A DNA stretch of 64,000 nucleotides from Burkholderia sp. WP9 (GTDB taxonomy: Bacteria; Pseudomonadota; Gammaproteobacteria; Burkholderiales; Burkholderiaceae), in assembly GCF_900104795.1 (NCBI RefSeq), contig NZ_FNTG01000001.1, positions 310,001 to 374,000 on the forward strand, in the 5' to 3' direction. A model generated the notes under the pieces. That model had not been told where the DNA came from. It did not search any database and saw nothing but the letters and a program-made list of their open reading frames with translations. Made by a program: the position numbers and the translations under genes. Below are positions 54,169 through 63,015 of the stretch, one piece after another. The number at the start of each line of letters is the position of its first letter. Within the stretch, counting starts at the first letter, position 1.

Positions 54169-55560
54169 TCACATCACCGGTGAATGCAGATGATGCGGAT
54201 GGTCGAGAGTCTCCGCCACGATGTGCAGCGCTTGTGCGCATTCGTCACGCGTTTTCGATCCGCCGAGGCACACGCGCATGGCATTGGGCGGATTGCCGTC
54301 GGTGGAGAACGCGGCGCCCGCCACGGCGGCAATGCCCTGATTGCGCAACTGCAAGGCAAGTTCGGATGCGCTCCAGCCGCTTTCCACCGGCACCGGCAGC
54401 CACAAATGAAAACCATCCTGATGCGCTTCGTAAGGCCACGCTTCGAGCATGCGCGCGGCAATGGCCTGGCGTGCGCGCGATTCGTTGCGGATCGCGCCGA
54501 GCATCTCCGCCGCGGTTCCGTCCGCGATCCATTGCGTCGCGAGCATGACCGTGTACGGACTCGCCATCACCGTGGTCGCGCGTAACGCGCCGGCTAGCCG
54601 CTGCGTTTGGCGCGGCGTCGGCGCATGCAGATGCGCGACGCGCAAGCCAGCGCCGAAGCTCTTGGACAGGCCGGTCACGTAATACGTCAGTTCGGGCGCG
54701 AAACTCGCGAGCGCGTCGGGCGCGCTCTGCGGCAGCATGGCATACGCATCGTCTTCGATGATCGGCACGCTGTAGCGCAACGCTACGTCGGCGAGCGCCT
54801 CGCGCCGTTTGTGCGTGAGCGTGAGCGTGCTCGGATTCTGCAGCGTCGGATTGCAATAGAACGCGCTCGGCTTGTCGGTTTTGCAGAGCGCTTCGAACGC
54901 GTGAGCGAGCGGTCCTTCGTCGTCGCGCGGCAGCGCTTGCAGACGCACACCGAGTTGCGCGGCGATCGCCTTGATGCCGGGGTAGGCGAGCGCATCGAGA
55001 CAGATGGTGCCGCCGGGCCGCGCGAGCTGCGAGACGAGCGCCACCAGCGCGCTATGAATGCCGGGGCACACCAGCACGTTTTGCGCGTCGCAATGCGGCA
55101 CCCGGCGCCTCAGCCATTCGGCGCCCGCATCCTTGTCCGCCGCCGAGCCGCCGAAGTCCTGGTAACGCAGCAACTGATAAGGATCGCTGCCGGCCATCTG
55201 GCGTGCGGCGGAGTCGCGCAGACGCATGGCGTAATCGGGCGGCTCGGGTGGCGTGTTCATCGACATCTCGATGCTGCTGCCGCCCGCGAGCGGCAAGGTG
55301 GCCGTGCGGCCGCGCACGAACGTGCCGCTGCCGGCGCGCGAATCGAGCAGGCCGCGCTTGCGCGCTTCGGCATAGGCGCGCGCCACCGTCGTGTAATTCA
55401 GCGCGAGTTCTTCGGCGAGATCGCGCAGTCCCGGCAAGCGGTCGCGCGGACGCAGCCGCCCGGTGGCGAGATCTTCTTCGATCAGATCGGGAATCGCGAG
55501 GTAGGCCGGCTTGCGAATGTCGGCAAGACGTTTGATCCAGTGATGTGTCGGGCTGCTCAT
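54169..55560 (-). CDS. MocR-type regulator (GntR domain fused to aminotransferase-like domain)
   Basis: MocR proteins bind DNA through a GntR winged helix and sense amines or pyridoxal phosphate through a fold-type I aminotransferase-like domain. The product (463 residues from ATG 55560) has the DNA-binding part LPGLRDLAEELALNYTTVARAYAEARKRGLLDSRAGSGTFV. The PLP-binding Lys lies in VTGLSKSFGAGLR. A GTG at 55581 is an alternative start. It is divergent from the Nit1C operon, with repeated motifs in the shared promoter region, so it probably controls that operon. This combination would link PLP or amine status to nitrile use; that is inference. Confidence 0.9.
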   Translation of the reverse strand: MSSPTHHWIKRLADIRKPAYLAIPDLIEEDLATGRLRPRDRLPGLRDLAEELALNYTTVARAYAEARKRGLLDSRAGSGTFVRGRTATLPLAGGSSIEMSMNTPPEPPDYAMRLRDSAARQMAGSDPYQLLRYQDFGGSAADKDAGAEWLRRRVPHCDAQNVLVCPGIHSALVALVSQLARPGGTICLDALAYPGIKAIAAQLGVRLQALPRDDEGPLAHAFEALCKTDKPSAFYCNPTLQNPSTLTLTHKRREALADVALRYSVPIIEDDAYAMLPQSAPDALASFAPELTYYVTGLSKSFGAGLRVAHLHAPTPRQTQRLAGALRATTVMASPYTVMLATQWIADGTAAEMLGAIRNESRARQAIAARMLEAWPYEAHQDGFHLWLPVPVESGWSASELALQLRNQGIAAVAGAAFSTDGNPPNAMRVCLGGSKTRDECAQALHIVAETLDHPHHLHSPVM

Positions 55561-55592
55561 TGCCTTCGAGTCTCTATTCACGTTGGAAAAGA

Positions 55593-55614
55593 TGATCGCA
55601 TTCGTATGCGATCA
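55593..55614. promoter_or_regulatory. Inverted repeat next to the MocR start
   Basis: A 9-base arm TGATCGCAT (55593-55601) and its exact complement (55606-55614) flank a 4-base centre TCGT, 33 bases before the MocR ATG. The string TGATCGCATTC recurs at 55804-55814, just before the sigma-54 promoter. ATTGATCGC occurs as a direct repeat at 55791-55799 and 55802-55810. These are likely regulator contact points. Confidence 0.6.
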
Positions 55615-55687
55615 ATGATTGGATTGATCGACTGTGGTGAATGACTGCACCATGCCGACACGTTGGACTGCGCGAATCGCACTTGGC

Positions 55688-55708
55688 TGGTGCGGTAAAG
55701 CCGCACCA
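55688..55708. promoter_or_regulatory. Inverted repeat TGGTGCGG-N5-CCGCACCA
   Basis: A perfect 8-base inverted repeat with a 5-base centre, about 140 bases upstream of the sigma-54 core, which is a normal distance for an enhancer-binding activator. The half sites are in the opposite order to classical NtrC sites (GCACC first). The binding protein is therefore not identified. Confidence 0.5.
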
Positions 55709-55828
55709 ATAGCGTTTGCACGGGATGCCGGAACTGCATGCAACCTTCGCGCCCAAAAAATTTTCGAGTCGCACTTCGAATCGAGGCGGAATTGATCGCG
55801 GATTGATCGCATTCACGGGGTCGATCAA

Positions 55829-55844
55829 TGGCACGGCCGTTGCA
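55829..55844 (+). promoter_or_regulatory. Sigma-54 (-24/-12) promoter of the Nit1C operon
   Basis: TGGCACGGCCGTTGCA matches the consensus TGGCAC-N5-TTGCW at every fixed position. GG is at 55830-55831 and GC at 55842-55843. Transcription would start near 55855, leaving a leader of about 57 bases before the first gene. It implies activation by an enhancer-binding protein, plausibly under nitrogen control. Confidence 0.85.
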
Positions 55845-55911
55845 TTGGAGGAGGCGCGCACAACCTGAACGCGCGCCATCTTTTACTTAGCAAACCTGAT
55901 CGGAGAGTGCC

Positions 55912-56394
55912 ATGCCAGCCGTCAACAAACCGCTGCATCAGAAAGGCGATTACCTTGTCGACTATGAGGAGAAAGTCTTCGAAGACGTGAAAGCAGAACC
56001 CGGCGAGAAGGCGCTCGTCACGTTCCACACGGTCGCGTTCGAAGGCTCGATCGGCTTCGTCAATCTATTGCAGGCCACGCGCCTGCAACGCAAGGGCTTC
56101 GAGACATCGGTGCTGCTGTACGGACCGGGCGTGACGCTCGGTCTGCAACGCGGCTTTCCGACACTGGGCGACGAAGCGTTCCCCGGCCATCTGAACTTCA
56201 ACAAGCAACTGATGAAGTTCATGGAAGAAGGCGGCAAGGTCTACGCGTGCCGCTTCGCGCTGCAGGCGCTATATGGACACGGCGAGGCCTCGCTGATCGA
56301 AGGCATTCGTCCAATCAGCCCGCTCGATGTGCTCGACATCCAGTTGCTTCATCGCAAGGACAACGCACTGATCATCCATACGTGGACGGTCTGA
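55912..56394 (+). CDS. Nit1C cluster protein, MSMEG_0572/Sll0783 family
   Basis: This 160-residue soluble protein is the conserved first member of Nit1C clusters. Recognisable stretches are [72 protein letters not shown] and [31 protein letters not shown]. The layout resembles DsrE-like folds, but no activity is established that I know of. The Synechocystis relative is induced by nitrogen starvation. A sigma-54 promoter stands directly upstream. Confidence 0.92.
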   Translation: MPAVNKPLHQKGDYLVDYEEKVFEDVKAEPGEKALVTFHTVAFEGSIGFVNLLQATRLQRKGFETSVLLYGPGVTLGLQRGFPTLGDEAFPGHLNFNKQLMKFMEEGGKVYACRFALQALYGHGEASLIEGIRPISPLDVLDIQLLHRKDNALIIHTWTV

Positions 56395-56413
56395 CGAGAG
56401 GCGAGTGACCACT

Positions 56414-57460
56414 ATGTCCGATAAAACGACCGGCAAACGCATCGTGCGCGCCGCGGCGGTCCAGATCGCACCGGACTTCGAGCGCAGCGGCGGAACGCTC
56501 GACAAGGTCTGCGAGGCAATCGAACAGGCGGCGCGCGAAGGCGTGCAACTGATCGTATTTCCCGAAACCTTCGTGCCGTATTACCCGTACTTCTCTTTCG
56601 TACGGCCGCCCGTCGCTTCCGGCGCCGATCACATGAAATTCTATGAAGAGGCCGTGGTGGTGCCGGGCCCCGTGACACAGGCGGTGGCCGAGCAGGCGCG
56701 TTTGCATCGGATGGTAGTGGTGCTCGGCGTCAACGAACGCGATCACGGCAGCCTCTACAACACGCAGTTGATTTTCGACGTGGATGGTCAGATCGTGCTC
56801 AAGCGCCGCAAGATCACGCCCACATTTCATGAGCGGATGATCTGGGGGCAAGGCGACGCGGCCGGTCTGACGGTGGCGCGCACCGCGGTGGCGCGCGTGG
56901 GCGCGCTCGCCTGCTGGGAGCATTACAACCCGCTCGCGCGTTATGCGTTGATGACGCAGCATGAAGAGATTCATTGCAGCCAGTTTCCCGGCTCGCTGGT
57001 GGGACCGATCTTCGCCGATCAGATCGAGGTGACGATCCGGCATCACGCGCTGGAATCGGGTTGCTTCGTCGTCAATGCGACGGGATGGCTCAGCGAAGCG
57101 CAGATTGCGTCCGTTACCCCGGATACGAATCTGCAGAAGGCGCTGCGCGGCGGCTGCAACACCGCGATCATCTCGCCGGAAGGGCAGCATCTCGCCGAGC
57201 CGTTACGCGAGGGCGAAGGCATGGTGATCGCCGATCTCGACATGGCCTTGATCACCAAGCGCAAACGCATGATGGATTCGGTCGGCCATTACGCGCGCCC
57301 CGAATTGCTGAGTCTTGCGATCAACCGGCGGCCCGCGGAAACCGTGGCGCCGATGCCGGCGTGGCCGTCCGTCCCGAGCGCCGATTTCAATTCAACCGGA
57401 GGAGGGTGCGATGAGCGCCAGCGAATCACTGTCGGCGCAGAGCCGGCAATTGATGACTGA
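56414..57460 (+). CDS. nit1: Nit6803/Nit1-family nitrilase
   Basis: The enzyme hydrolyses nitriles to acids and ammonia. The 348-residue product has the catalytic triad: Glu in [15 protein letters not shown], Lys in [19 protein letters not shown] and Cys167 in [14 protein letters not shown], typical of the Nit6803 branch. Nit1C clusters have been linked to cyanide or nitrile assimilation in Pseudomonas and Burkholderia. ATG 56414 is used; GTG 56405 is an alternative. The 3' end overlaps the radical SAM gene by 50 bases. Confidence 0.95.
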   Translation: MSDKTTGKRIVRAAAVQIAPDFERSGGTLDKVCEAIEQAAREGVQLIVFPETFVPYYPYFSFVRPPVASGADHMKFYEEAVVVPGPVTQAVAEQARLHRMVVVLGVNERDHGSLYNTQLIFDVDGQIVLKRRKITPTFHERMIWGQGDAAGLTVARTAVARVGALACWEHYNPLARYALMTQHEEIHCSQFPGSLVGPIFADQIEVTIRHHALESGCFVVNATGWLSEAQIASVTPDTNLQKALRGGCNTAIISPEGQHLAEPLREGEGMVIADLDMALITKRKRMMDSVGHYARPELLSLAINRRPAETVAPMPAWPSVPSADFNSTGGGCDERQRITVGAEPAIDD

Positions 57461-58523
57461 ATTGCAGTCGGCCGGCTTGCGGCTCGTGTCGCCGGATGCG
57501 GGCGCGGCCAGCCGCCGCGGCGGCGCGGGTCCGTCCGACCACAAGGCAGTAATGGTGGATGGCGTGACGATCATGGTGCCCGTGCATACGAGCACCGCGT
57601 GGCACTCGCCGTTCGTCGCGCAGACGCCGGATGCGAGTGGGTCGAGCGCGCTGCTGCGCGGCACGATTCCGATCGCCAATATCAGCTTCCCGAAGTCGCC
57701 GCGTTTCTACGGCATGCAGACACTCGACGGCGTGCCTTATTCGCATATCGCCACGTTGCATAGCGCCGACGTGCTCGCGACCACCGTGTTGCAAACCTGT
57801 ATTCGCTACGAGAGCCGGCGCAAGAGCTGCAAGTTCTGCGCAATCGGGCAATCGCTCGCAGCGGGTCGCACCATTACGCGCAAGACGCCTGAGCAACTGG
57901 CGGAAGTGGCGCGCGCGGCCGTGTTGCTCGACGGCGTGAAGCATATGGTGCTGACCACCGGCACACCGCCCACGCCGGATCGCGGCGCGCAGATTCTGTG
58001 TGAGAGCGCGTTCGCGATCAAGGCCGCGGTCGATCTGCCGATCCAGGCGCAGTGCGAGCCGCCGGACGACGACCGCTGGTTCGCGCGCATGAAAGCGAGC
58101 GGCATCGACACACTCGGCATGCACCTCGAAGTCGTGACGCCCGCGCTGCGCGAACGCATCATGCCCGGCAAGGCGAGCGTGCCGCTGTCGCGCTACATGG
58201 AGGCGTTCGAGGCCGCGGTGGCCGTGTTCGGACGCGGACAGGTCAGCACATATATCCTCGCGGGCCTGGGCGATAGCGCCGAATCAATTCTCGCGATGTC
58301 GCGCGAACTGATCGAGATCGGCGTCTATCCGTTCGTCGTGCCGTTCGTGCCGATCAGCGGCACGCCGCTCGAAGATCATCCGGCACCTACGCCCGAATTC
58401 ATGAAGTCGGTTTTGCAGCCGCTTGGCGGCATGCTCAATGCCGCGGCCATGCGTTCGAGCGATATCAAGGCGGGTTGCGGCAAATGCGGCGCGTGTTCGT
58501 CGCTGTCATCGTACGAGGAGTGA
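57411..58523 (+). CDS. Radical SAM protein, MSMEG_0568 family (Nit1C cluster)
   Basis: The 370-residue protein has a radical SAM-like barrel and three cysteines, C130-x9-C140-x2-C143 ([14 protein letters not shown]), in place of the usual CxxxCxxC. The C-terminus adds [10 protein letters not shown], which could hold another cluster. Its role in nitrile metabolism is unknown. GGAGGAGGG before ATG 57411 fixes the start inside the nitrilase gene. It is followed by the GNAT gene after two bases. Confidence 0.9.
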   Translation: MSASESLSAQSRQLMTELQSAGLRLVSPDAGAASRRGGAGPSDHKAVMVDGVTIMVPVHTSTAWHSPFVAQTPDASGSSALLRGTIPIANISFPKSPRFYGMQTLDGVPYSHIATLHSADVLATTVLQTCIRYESRRKSCKFCAIGQSLAAGRTITRKTPEQLAEVARAAVLLDGVKHMVLTTGTPPTPDRGAQILCESAFAIKAAVDLPIQAQCEPPDDDRWFARMKASGIDTLGMHLEVVTPALRERIMPGKASVPLSRYMEAFEAAVAVFGRGQVSTYILAGLGDSAESILAMSRELIEIGVYPFVVPFVPISGTPLEDHPAPTPEFMKSVLQPLGGMLNAAAMRSSDIKAGCGKCGACSSLSSYEE

Positions 58524-58525
58524 TC

Positions 58526-59143
58526 ATGTTCGGCGAAGCGATTGCAGGCGAGGCGCTGGATGGCGAGATTGTTTTTGCGCCGTATGCGCCGAGCGAATTT
58601 CGTATCAAGTGGACCACGTTGAATTGGGAAGCCGAAGAGGCATTCAGGTTGCGGCGCGCGGTCTTCTGCATCGAGCAGGGCATTTTTGTCGGCGATGATC
58701 GCGACGATATCGACCAGCACGCGCAGCAACTGGTGGCGCTCAGTTGTCTCGCCGGCATGCCGGAACAGGTGGTCGGCACCGTGCGTATTCATCGCGACCA
58801 CGACAATGTGTGGTTTGGTTCGCGGCTCGCCGTGCATGCGGCCTTTCGCCGGCACGGAAAGATCGGCGCGACGCTGATTCGTCTCGCGGTGAGCAGCGCA
58901 CACGCGCTCGGCTGCGAAACGTTTCTCGCGCATGTGCAGAGTCAGAATGTGCCGCTGTTTCGCGCGATGTACTGGGACGTGCTGGCGGAGGAGACGTTGC
59001 TGGGCAGACCGCATCATCTGATGCAGGCGCAACTGGACCGGTATCCGCCGTGCGCGGAGCCTTATGGGGGCTTTGTCACCCAGACGCGGGCGCATTCGTT
59101 GCCGCCCTCACGCGGCCGTGAGCCTGAGCGGAGCGCCGCATGA
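58526..59143 (+). CDS. GNAT N-acetyltransferase, MSMEG_0567/Sll0786 family (Nit1C cluster)
   Basis: The 205-residue protein carries a GNAT acetyl-CoA fold (RIHRDHDNVWFGSRLAVHAAFRRHGKIGATLIRLAVSSAHALGCETFLAHVQSQNVPLF). The expected start segment FRIKWTTLNWEAEEAFRLRRAVFCIEQGIF is also present. In mycobacteria this domain is fused to the AIR synthase-like domain; here they are separate genes overlapping by four bases. The acceptor is unknown. GAGGAG before ATG 58526. Confidence 0.88.
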   Translation: MFGEAIAGEALDGEIVFAPYAPSEFRIKWTTLNWEAEEAFRLRRAVFCIEQGIFVGDDRDDIDQHAQQLVALSCLAGMPEQVVGTVRIHRDHDNVWFGSRLAVHAAFRRHGKIGATLIRLAVSSAHALGCETFLAHVQSQNVPLFRAMYWDVLAEETLLGRPHHLMQAQLDRYPPCAEPYGGFVTQTRAHSLPPSRGREPERSAA

Positions 59144-60123
59144 CTGTCGCCGACCTTGTCGCGAGTCTGCGCGAGAGCCGCGGATTCCGGCACAAGACCG
59201 ATATCGTGGGTGTCGTCGACTCGCTGGCGAAGCGCTTGCCGCGCGGCGCGCGCGATCTCGCGCAGGCTGTGGCGCTCGGCGACGACTGCGCCGCGCTCGC
59301 CGACGGGGACGGCTATCTGCTTTTCGCTATCGAAGGCATGGTCAGCGATTTCGTGAGCGCCATGCCGTGGTTCGCCGGCTATAGCAGCGTGATGGTCAAC
59401 GTAAGCGATATCTATGCGATGGGCGGGCGGCCATTGGCGGTGGTGGATGCGCTGTGGAGTCAGGGCATCGGCGCGGCGGAGCAGGTGTTGGCGGGCATGG
59501 CGGCGGCTTCGCTCGCGTATGGCGTGCCGATTGTCGGCGGCCACACGAATACGCGCAGCGATGCAGCGCAACTGGCGGTGTCGATTGTCGGCCGCGCGAA
59601 GGCGTTGCTGTCGAGTTTCAACGCGAAACCCGGTGACAGCCTGATGATGGCTGTCGATCTGCGCGGCCGCTTCGAAGAGCCGTATCCGTTCTGGAATGCT
59701 TCGGTGGATGCGCCGCCCGAGCGTCTAAGGGGCGATCTCGAACTGCTGCCGCAACTGGCGGAGAGCGGCCTGTGCGACGCCGCGAAGGATATCAGCATGG
59801 CGGGCACGCTAGGCACGGCGTTGATGTTGCTCGAGTGTTCGGAGGTCGGCGCGCGGGTCGATCTCGCGCGCATCCCCGCACCCGAGGGTGTGCCGCTGGA
59901 ACGCTGGGTGACCGCGTTTCCGAGTTTTGGATATCTGCTGTCCGTGCGGCCCGAACAGGTGGAGACCGTACAAGCAAAGTTCAGCGCCCGATCGCTTGCG
60001 TGCTCAGTGATCGGTTCCGTGGATGCAACGAGCCAGGTGGTCCTGCATCGGCAGGATGACGCCGCTACGCTATGGGACTTCCGGCGTGAGCCGTTCATCG
60101 TCGGAAAGGGGGCGGCGAAATGA
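59140..60123 (+). CDS. AIR synthase-like ATP-binding protein, Sll0787 family (Nit1C cluster)
   Basis: The 327-residue protein belongs to the PurM/SelD-like ATP-dependent family. It has GDDCAALADGDGYLLFAIEGM, VNVSDIYAMGGRPLAVVDALWS, VGGHTNTRSDAAQLAVSIVG and a C-terminal domain with DISMAGTLGTALMLLE. It probably phosphorylates or cyclises an amide or formamidine-like intermediate of the nitrile pathway; this is family-based inference. ATGA overlaps join it to the genes on both sides. Confidence 0.9.
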   Translation: MTVADLVASLRESRGFRHKTDIVGVVDSLAKRLPRGARDLAQAVALGDDCAALADGDGYLLFAIEGMVSDFVSAMPWFAGYSSVMVNVSDIYAMGGRPLAVVDALWSQGIGAAEQVLAGMAAASLAYGVPIVGGHTNTRSDAAQLAVSIVGRAKALLSSFNAKPGDSLMMAVDLRGRFEEPYPFWNASVDAPPERLRGDLELLPQLAESGLCDAAKDISMAGTLGTALMLLECSEVGARVDLARIPAPEGVPLERWVTAFPSFGYLLSVRPEQVETVQAKFSARSLACSVIGSVDATSQVVLHRQDDAATLWDFRREPFIVGKGAAK

Positions 60124-61289
60124 GCGCGCTGCGTATCGCGTTGCTCACGCATTCGGTCAATCCGCGCGGTGGCGTGGTGCACACGCTCGAACTGGCGAGC
60201 GCATTGACGGCGCTTGGGCACGAGGTAACGGTGTTCGTGCCGGCCGCGCCCGGCGAGAGCCTGTTTCGTTTGCCGCCTTGCCGAGTGGTGTATGCGCCTA
60301 TCGTTCTGGTTCAGGTCAATACGGTTGCGATGGTCGAGGCCCGAATCGATGCATTCCGGCGCGCGTTGATCGAGCACGACGCAGTTGCGTTCGACGTACT
60401 GCACGCGCAGGACAGCATCAGCGGCAACGCGCTGGCTGAGTTGAAAGCGCAGGGTCTTATTCACGGCTTCATTCGCACAGTGCATCACCTGGATCATTTC
60501 GAAGATCCGCGACTGGCGGCCTGGCAGCGCCGTGCGTTTCAGGATGCCGACCACGTGTTGTGTGTGAGCGATACATGGGCGCGAGAGATGCAGTCGGTAT
60601 ACGGCATCAGCGCAAGCACTGTGCCGAACGGTGTAGACGTGGCGCATTTTTCTTCGCGACGCGATCAGCACGACGCGCAACTGCGGCAGCGTTTCGGACT
60701 GCAAGGCGGCCCGATCGTGCTGGCGGTGGGCGGTATCGAAGCGCGCAAGAACACGCTGGGCCTGCTCGAAGCGTTTGCCTCGGTGCGCAGCGGTTTGCCG
60801 CAAGCGCAACTCGTCATTGCAGGCGGCGCGAGCCTTCTCGACCACGACGCCTACAGCCGACGCTTGCTGCAACGGGCGAGTGAGTTGGGCCTGTCGATCG
60901 GACCTCATGAAAGCGTCGTGCTGACCGGCCCACTCGAAGACGCCGTCATGCCCGCTCTGTTTCGAAGCGCCGATGTTCTGTCGATGGTGTCGCTGCGCGA
61001 AGGTTTCGGTCTTGTCGTGCTGGAAGCGCTGGCGAGCGGCACACCGGTGGTGGTGTCCTCGATTGCGCCATTCACCGAGTATCTCGACGACGCCACCTGC
61101 TGCTGGGCCGATCCTGACGACGTGGAATCGATCGCCGCGGCCCTTGTGCGTGCGTTGGGTGAAAACGGTATCGATTTCGAGAATGCCGTGCCCGCGTTAC
61201 TCGCGCGCTTTAGCTGGGCGGCGAGCGCACGGTGCCATGTGGATGCCTACCGCCGTTTCCTCGCGAAGCGCGCTCTGCTTACCCATTGA
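60120..61289 (+). CDS. Glycosyltransferase family 4, MSMEG_0565 type (Nit1C cluster)
   Basis: The 389-residue protein has the GT-B fold. The N-terminal half reads [31 protein letters not shown]. The C-terminal nucleotide-sugar-binding part contains [34 protein letters not shown], with the EX7E-type motif. Its presence suggests that the cluster makes a glycosylated product or intermediate. It is translated directly from the AIR-like gene (four-base overlap). Confidence 0.9.
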   Translation: MSALRIALLTHSVNPRGGVVHTLELASALTALGHEVTVFVPAAPGESLFRLPPCRVVYAPIVLVQVNTVAMVEARIDAFRRALIEHDAVAFDVLHAQDSISGNALAELKAQGLIHGFIRTVHHLDHFEDPRLAAWQRRAFQDADHVLCVSDTWAREMQSVYGISASTVPNGVDVAHFSSRRDQHDAQLRQRFGLQGGPIVLAVGGIEARKNTLGLLEAFASVRSGLPQAQLVIAGGASLLDHDAYSRRLLQRASELGLSIGPHESVVLTGPLEDAVMPALFRSADVLSMVSLREGFGLVVLEALASGTPVVVSSIAPFTEYLDDATCCWADPDDVESIAAALVRALGENGIDFENAVPALLARFSWAASARCHVDAYRRFLAKRALLTH

Positions 61290-61303
61290 TTCGAGGATAA
61301 ACG

Positions 61304-61588
61304 ATGCCTGTCATGCACTTTCGCATTCAATGGCCCGATGGCGACGAAGCGAACTGTTATTCGCCTTCGCTCGTGATCGGCGATTTTTTTACGCCGGGCG
61401 AGGCCTATGCGCTCGAGGATTTCGTCGAACGTTCCCGGCAGGCGTTGGGCATCGCGTCCGAGCGCGTGCGCGAGAAATACGGCTTTGCCTGCTCGGCGGC
61501 AATGGACCAGCTTGCACAGATCGAGCGCGACGCGGCGCGCTTTCGCGATCGGCCGGACGCGACCGTCAAGGTCATCGAATTCAGCTAG
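61304..61588 (+). CDS. Nit1C cluster small protein, MSMEG_0570 family
   Basis: This 94-residue protein starts [29 protein letters not shown] and has [40 protein letters not shown], the whole conserved length of the family. The two cysteines are visible in these segments. The function is unknown; it is found only with Nit1C genes as far as I know. It lies 14 bases after the glycosyltransferase. Confidence 0.88.
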   Translation: MPVMHFRIQWPDGDEANCYSPSLVIGDFFTPGEAYALEDFVERSRQALGIASERVREKYGFACSAAMDQLAQIERDAARFRDRPDATVKVIEFS

Positions 61589-61614
61589 GCGCTTATTCTT
61601 TCAGAGGACGCATC

Positions 61615-62904
61615 ATGTCGAATCCAACCCATTACGCGCGCGCCGAGGGCCACTACGGCGTGCTTGTCATAGGCGGCGGGCAGGCGGGGCTGTCGGTCAG
61701 CTACTACCTGAAACAGGCCGGCATCGACCATCTGGTCGTGGAAAAGAATGCGCTCACGCATACGTGGCGCGAGCAGCGTTGGGACGCGTTTTGCCTCGTC
61801 ACGCCGAACTGGCAATGCGCATTGCCCGGCTATCCGTATCGTGGCGACGACCCGCACGGCTTCATGAAGAAAGACGAAATCATTGCCTACCTCGACGGCT
61901 TCATCGCGCATGTCGACGCGCCGGTGCTGGAGCGCACTGAAGTCAAACGCGTCAAGCAGCGCGACGACGGCGTCTACGCCATCACGACGACGCACGGCGA
62001 CTTCACCGCGGACCAGGTGGTGGTGGCCTCGGGCGGCTATCACACGCCGATCGTGCCGCGCCTCGCGGAGCGCTTGCCTGCAGGGATCATGCAACTGCAG
62101 TCGTCAGCGTATCGCAACCCGCAGGCTTTGCCTGAGGGCGCGGTGATGGTGGTCGGCACGGGGCAATCCGGCGCGCAGATCGCGGAGGATCTGCATCTGG
62201 CCGGCCGCAAGGTGGTGCTCGCGGTCGGCGAGGCGCCGCGTTGCGCGCGCTTTTATCGGGGGCGTGACGTGGTCGATTGGCTCGCCGACATGCAGTACTA
62301 CGATATGCCGGTCGAAAAACATCCGTTACGTGAAGGGGTGCGCGACAACACCAATCACTATGTGACGGGCCGCGATGGTGGCCGCGATATCGACCTGCGC
62401 AAGTTCGCCGCTGAAGGCATGGAATTGTATGGGCGGCTCGACGATCTGCGCGACGGGCAGCTCCACTTTTCGCCTACGCTGGCCGCCAATCTCGATGCCG
62501 CCGACGATACGTATAACCGGATCAACGCGAGCATTGACGGCTTCATCGCGAAGCACGGCATTGATGCGCCGGCGGGTGGCGCGTACGAACCGGTCTGGCG
62601 TCCCGCGCAGGAGCGCGCTACGCTCGATCTGGAGGGCAGCGGTATTGCGGCGATCATCTGGTGCATCGGTTTTACGCCGGACTTCAGTTGGCTGGATGCC
62701 CCCGTGTTCAACGGTCGCGGGTATCCGGCGCACACGCGTGGCGTAACGCCGATCGACGGTCTGTATTTCGTCGGCCTGCCGTGGCTGCATACATGGGGTT
62801 CCGGGCGTTTCTCCGGCGTCGCGCGCGATGCGGAGTTCATCGTGCATGCGATTCGCGAGAAGGCACGCGAGCGTGCGTCGTTGTCGGCTGCCGTTGCCGC
62901 ATGA
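61615..62904 (+). CDS. Flavin-dependent oxidoreductase, MSMEG_0569 family (Nit1C cluster)
   Basis: The 429-residue protein has two nucleotide-binding motifs, [30 protein letters not shown] for FAD and [17 protein letters not shown] for NAD(P)H. The family segment [25 protein letters not shown] and the C-terminal [23 protein letters not shown] are also present. The layout is that of flavin monooxygenases. It may oxidise the nitrile-derived intermediate. ATG 61615 has AGAGG upstream. It is the last gene before the terminator. Confidence 0.92.
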   Translation: MSNPTHYARAEGHYGVLVIGGGQAGLSVSYYLKQAGIDHLVVEKNALTHTWREQRWDAFCLVTPNWQCALPGYPYRGDDPHGFMKKDEIIAYLDGFIAHVDAPVLERTEVKRVKQRDDGVYAITTTHGDFTADQVVVASGGYHTPIVPRLAERLPAGIMQLQSSAYRNPQALPEGAVMVVGTGQSGAQIAEDLHLAGRKVVLAVGEAPRCARFYRGRDVVDWLADMQYYDMPVEKHPLREGVRDNTNHYVTGRDGGRDIDLRKFAAEGMELYGRLDDLRDGQLHFSPTLAANLDAADDTYNRINASIDGFIAKHGIDAPAGGAYEPVWRPAQERATLDLEGSGIAAIIWCIGFTPDFSWLDAPVFNGRGYPAHTRGVTPIDGLYFVGLPWLHTWGSGRFSGVARDAEFIVHAIREKARERASLSAAVAA

Positions 62905-62941
62905 CGTGATGTTGCCCATGCGCTCGGGAGGCAGCATGGAA

Positions 62942-62975
62942 AACGGCCGCTGCGGTTTCTATCGCAGCGGCCGTT
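62942..62975. terminator. Bidirectional intrinsic terminator between Nit1C and phospholipase C
   Basis: A perfect 13-base stem (arm AACGGCCGCTGCG at 62942-62954, complement at 62963-62975) closes an 8-base loop. On the plus strand GTATTT follows. On the minus strand the stem runs into TTTT. It lies between two convergent operons and can end both. Confidence 0.85.
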
Positions 62976-63015
62976 GTATTTCACCGAGACGTTCGGCTCG
63001 GGCTCAGGCTTAAGC

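Noticed and set aside
55688..55708. NtrC binding site
   Set aside because: It is a good inverted repeat, but the half sites are in the reverse order compared with the NtrC consensus, so the protein cannot be named.
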